Shown in pieces: positions 3,794 through 6,298 of a stretch of DNA of 6,298 nt. The stretch's first letter is position 1. Every line of letters begins with the position of its first letter. The notes below the pieces were generated by a model. The model had not been told where the DNA came from, did not search any database, and saw nothing but the letters and a program-made list of their open reading frames with translations. Location of the stretch: NCBI GenBank assembly GCA_001464165.1, contig LNEX01000455.1, forward strand, positions 1 to 6,298. Direction: 5' to 3'. The DNA is from a bacterium Ga0077546 (GTDB taxonomy: Bacteria > Cyanobacteriota > Vampirovibrionia > Obscuribacterales > Obscuribacteraceae). The position numbers and the translations under genes were made by a program.

Positions 3794-6298
3794 TCCCACG
3801 GCACTCGCTATCCCATTATTCAGGGCGCCATGACCAGGGTGAGCGACAACAGTGATTTCGCCTACGAAGTAGCTAAAGCAGGCGCTCTACCGTTTTTGGC
3901 GCTTTCTCTCATGCGTGCTGCCGATATCGAAAAGTTGCTGAAAGAAACCACAGAAAAACTTGGGACAATGCCTTGGGGCGTTGGTCTGCTCGGTTTCGTT
4001 CCTCCAGCTCTGCGTCAAGAGCAGATGGCCGTTGTCGACAAATTCAAGCCTCCGTTTGCTCTGATTGCCGGTGGTAGACCAGATCAAGCCAAAGCTATGG
4101 AAGAAGCTGGCACAAAAACCTACTTGCACGTGCCCTCACCTTTGCTACTCAAATCATTTATTGAAATGGGTTCTCGCAGATTCATTTTCGAAGGCAAAGA
4201 ATGCGGTGGCCACGTTGGACCACGCTCAAGCTTTGTGCTTTGGCAATCAATGATCGAAGTACTGCTCGAAGCAATTGGCCCACGCGATAATGCTGCGGCT
4301 TTCCATATATTGTTTGCCGGAGGCATTCATGACGGCCTCTCTGCCGCAATGGTAGCCACCCTCACAGCTCCCCTAAGTGCCCGCGGCATCAAGGTTGGAT
4401 TCTTAGTAGGAACAGCTTACCTCTTCACAGAAGAGGCAGTTAGCAGCGGAGCGATCGTAAATAAGTTCCAGCAGGCTGCCATTCAATGCGAACAAACTGT
4501 ATTGCTTGAAACCGGTCCAGGTCACTCTATCCGTTGTATCGATTCTCCGTACAAAGAAATTTTCGACAAGCGCCGCGTCGAACTGCAGGGCCAGAATAAA
4601 AGTCGCGATGAAATTCGCGAAGAACTAGAGTTGATGAACTTAGGCCGCTTACGAATAGCGAGTAAGGGCGTTAGCAGAGGAAATTCTAGCGAACTTGCCA
4701 CCATTCCTGACGAGCAGCAATGGCGGGAAGGCATGTATATGATCGGCCAGGTAGCCGCTTTGCATAATAAAGTGCTGGCAATTGCCGAGTTGCACCACAA
4801 TATTTCAGCAGACGGACATGGCTTGCTGACTCAGCGTGCGCAACAGGAAATAGAAGATCAGATTCTAGATTCTTCTAAACTCAATAATCTCAGTCAAAAG
4901 CAAGAAGCTATCGCGATTGTTGGCATGTCGTGCCAATTCCCTCAAAGCAACGATGTCGAAACTTACTGGACAAATATCCTCAATAAAGTCGACTCAATTA
5001 CTGAAATTCCCAAATCGCACTTCGACTGGCAGAACTATTTCGATGCCAACCCCCTAGCCAGAGACAAAATCATTTCCAAATGGGGTGGCTTCCTCAGCGA
5101 TCTAGTCTTCGATCCCGCTCCTTATGGCATTCCGCCAAGCAGCCTAGACTCAATCGATCCTATGCAGGTACTAATTCTTGAGGCTGCTCGCAGCGCCTTG
5201 CTCGATGCCGGCTACAACGAGCGTAAATTCCCGCGCGACAAAACCTCCGTTATTCTTGCAAACGCAGGCCACGGGCCAATTACAGCATTATATTCGCTAC
5301 GCTCAATGCTCGGCTGGAAGCTCGATGGCTTAGACGAACAAACCACCGATCAAATCAAATCTGTTCTGCCAGAGTGGACTGAAGACTCATTTGCCGGCTA
5401 CCTCGGAAACGTTGCTGCTGGACGCGTAGCCAATCGCTTTGACTTAAAAGGAATCAACTTCTCCATAGACGCAGCGTGCGCCAGCTCGCTTGCTGCACTA
5501 TACGTAGGCGTGAGCGATCTGCGTTCGCATGCCAGTGATGTTGTTTTACTGGGAGCCACAGATACCCATAACCAGCCCGGGGACTACCTAAGCTTCAGCA
5601 AAACCCACGCTCTTTCACCGAGCGGTCGCTGCAAAACATTTGATGCAAAAGCCGACGGTATAGCTATCAGTGAAGGTATTGCCATTCTTGTACTGAAACG
5701 CCTAAGCGACGCAGAGCGTGATGGGGACCGCATTTATGCAGTAATTAAAGGAATTGCTGGCTCAAGTGATGGCCGCGACTTAAGCTTGACTGCCCCGCGT
5801 CCAGCTGGACAGATGCTTGCTCTGGATAGGGCCTACGCTGATGCCGGCATTTCACCAGCCACAGTGCAAATAGTTGAAGCACACGGAACAGGCACCGTTG
5901 CCGGTGACAGAGCCGAAGTAGAAGCCTTAACCAATGTCTTTAGAAGTTCGGGCGCTGCGATTGAGAGTTGCGCCATAGGCTCAGTCAAAACTAACATTGG
6001 CCACAGCAAAGCAGCAGCTGGTCTAGCCTCGATCATCAAAATTGCCAAAGCTCTGCATCACAAAGTGCTACCACCAACCATCAATGTCTCGGATCCAAGC
6101 CCAGCTTGCAAGTTTTCAGAAGGCCCATTTTACGTCAACACGGAATGCCGCCCCTGGATAAAATCCCAAGGCAATAATTCTCAAAGCGACAATTCTCAAT
6201 TGGACACGCCACGACGTGGCGGTGTTAGTGCCTTTGGCTTTGGTGGCACAAACTTCCATGCCGTGCTCGAAGAATATGTACCACCGTGCACGGAAGAA
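2804..6298 (+). CDS. Type I PKS / secondary-lipid synthase: NMO-NMO-KS (3' end outside window)
   Basis: The frame is open without a stop for 1165 codons from GTG 2804 to the window end. In order it holds a divergent nitronate-monooxygenase-like barrel (about residues 1-330), a second, more typical NMO barrel (about 331-640), a helical linker (about 640-700) and a complete ketosynthase (701-1160). KS active-site residues are all present: Cys892 in DAACASS, His1027 in HGTGT, and Lys1062/His1067 in KTNIGH. The signature FSKTHALSPSGRCKTFDA and TAPRPAGQ resembles HglE and PfaA ketosynthases, which extend chains of heterocyst glycolipids and polyunsaturated fatty acids. NMO-type flavoproteins such as PfaD act as enoyl reductases in those systems, so the fused barrels probably reduce the growing chain; this is an inference. 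GTG 2804 is the only common start codon after the in-frame TGA at 2747-2749, and it falls right at the first barrel strand. The Shine-Dalgarno is weak (GAGA, about 11 nt upstream). Acyltransferase, carrier and other domains are expected downstream, outside the window. Confidence 0.9.
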   Translation, partial: MPALSIIAISPAAPNEAFREPALAIAAARAGAVGILDLEYVSTEAWAPAYEKLAKHAKSGPIGIRCRSGQMGDLSRLTKISQQESPRPVLILTASAGRFEPTRLRSDVTTAKQAGFMAVVEAIDLAEALLAQDCGAEAVIAKGHESAGRIGDGTTFVLVQQFVAKLSLPVWAQGGIGLHSAAAVVTAGASGIVLDAQLYLCRDSLISPRARQRLEKFDGSETTVLSGPDGLFRLFAENGSARLAQLQAALLSQNSYALVHALQANVKASSLVDQEDQLWVVGQDACFAGHFARVGGTVAGVVDAIRQQINQQVVIASKSLVLAENSELAKSHGTRYPIIQGAMTRVSDNSDFAYEVAKAGALPFLALSLMRAADIEKLLKETTEKLGTMPWGVGLLGFVPPALRQEQMAVVDKFKPPFALIAGGRPDQAKAMEEAGTKTYLHVPSPLLLKSFIEMGSRRFIFEGKECGGHVGPRSSFVLWQSMIEVLLEAIGPRDNAAAFHILFAGGIHDGLSAAMVATLTAPLSARGIKVGFLVGTAYLFTEEAVSSGAIVNKFQQAAIQCEQTVLLETGPGHSIRCIDSPYKEIFDKRRVELQGQNKSRDEIREELELMNLGRLRIASKGVSRGNSSELATIPDEQQWREGMYMIGQVAALHNKVLAIAELHHNISADGHGLLTQRAQQEIEDQILDSSKLNNLSQKQEAIAIVGMSCQFPQSNDVETYWTNILNKVDSITEIPKSHFDWQNYFDANPLARDKIISKWGGFLSDLVFDPAPYGIPPSSLDSIDPMQVLILEAARSALLDAGYNERKFPRDKTSVILANAGHGPITALYSLRSMLGWKLDGLDEQTTDQIKSVLPEWTEDSFAGYLGNVAAGRVANRFDLKGINFSIDAACASSLAALYVGVSDLRSHASDVVLLGATDTHNQPGDYLSFSKTHALSPSGRCKTFDAKADGIAISEGIAILVLKRLSDAERDGDRIYAVIKGIAGSSDGRDLSLTAPRPAGQMLALDRAYADAGISPATVQIVEAHGTGTVAGDRAEVEALTNVFRSSGAAIESCAIGSVKTNIGHSKAAAGLASIIKIAKALHHKVLPPTINVSDPSPACKFSEGPFYVNTECRPWIKSQGNNSQSDNSQLDTPRRGGVSAFGFGGTNFHAVLEEYVPPCTEE
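3794..4723 (+). other. PKS domain 2: NMO / 2-nitropropane dioxygenase-like barrel
   Basis: Residues about 331-640. It opens with YPIIQGAMTRVSD (from 336), a typical NMO/PfaD start. It then has KECGGHVGPRSSF with His470 at the expected catalytic position, the FMN-phosphate turn FAGGIHDG (506-508 are GGI), and VGTAYLFTEEA (GTA at 536-538). This is the better preserved of the two barrels and the likelier enoyl reductase. The C-terminal part includes MNLGRLRIASKGV. The domain end is approximate. Confidence 0.82.
4904..6283 (+). other. PKS domain 3: ketosynthase, HglE/PfaA-like
   Basis: Residues 701-1160, from EAIAIVGMSCQFP to GGVSAFGFGGTNFHAVLEE. It performs decarboxylative condensation of a malonyl-type extender onto the acyl chain held on Cys892. 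The complete Cys-His-His set and Lys1062 predict an active condensing domain. GGFLSDLVFDPAPYGIPPSS and SLDSIDPMQVLILEAARSAL are standard KS elements. The FSKT...LSPSGRC...FDAKADG block is what places it near HglE/PfaA rather than ordinary modular PKSs; this placement is from memory, not from a tree. Confidence 0.92.
6173..6202 (+). repeat. 15-bp in-frame duplication inside the KS domain
   Basis: Two adjacent five-codon units encode NNSQS (residues 1124-1128) and DNSQL (1129-1133), sharing AATTCTCAA at 6176-6184 and 6191-6199. They sit in the loop between YVNTECRPW and the GVSAFGFGGTNFH end of the ketosynthase. This loop is usually short, so this looks like a recent small expansion of a surface loop. 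Confidence 0.6.

Noticed and set aside
3887..4800. Several short frames on both strands (3887-4129, 4065-4253, 4120-4326, 4522-4800)
   Set aside because: All lie inside the second NMO barrel and linker of the PKS, whose frame carries conserved motifs across the same bases.
5833..6048. Minus-strand open frame of 71 codons
   Set aside because: It is antisense to the HGTGT and KTNIGH part of the ketosynthase and is Ala-rich low-complexity sequence with no independent support.

Overview
The window holds parts of three bacterial protein-coding genes around two short intergenic gaps. I saw no RNA gene, insertion sequence or CRISPR array. The largest reading frames run off both ends of the window: a GH3-type acyl-adenylating enzyme on the minus strand at the left edge, and a type I polyketide synthase (PKS) on the plus strand at the right edge. 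A complete family 2 glycosyltransferase lies between them.

Layout. 1-1203 (minus): N-terminal ~401 residues of a GH3-family protein, preceded by a GGAGG ribosome binding site. 1204-1376: divergent intergenic region with a 14-bp tandem repeat in the GH3 leader and overlapping -10-like hexamers facing both ways. 1377-2606 (plus): membrane-anchored family 2 glycosyltransferase resembling ceramide-glucosyltransferase/HpnI-type enzymes. 2607-2803: non-coding gap with two short palindromes and no convincing terminator. 2804-6298 (plus): first 1165 codons of a multidomain synthase, with two tandem nitronate-monooxygenase-like (NMO) flavin barrels followed by a complete ketosynthase (KS). The KS resembles the HglE/PfaA group that makes heterocyst glycolipid chains and polyunsaturated fatty acids. 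The protein continues beyond the window.

Reading together (inference): the synthase would build a long acyl or polyketide chain, with its flavin barrels as candidate enoyl reductases. The glycosyltransferase could glycosylate the lipid at the membrane, and the GH3 enzyme could activate or conjugate a free acid. This suggests a secondary-lipid or glycolipid locus, but no product can be named from this window.

Organism: dense gene layout, Shine-Dalgarno use and mixed base composition indicate a bacterium. The gene set reminds me of environmental lineages with large genomes that carry Pfa/Hgl-like secondary lipid synthases, for example non-photosynthetic cyanobacterial relatives (Obscuribacterales-like) or planctomycete-like bacteria. 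The lineage is a weak guess.
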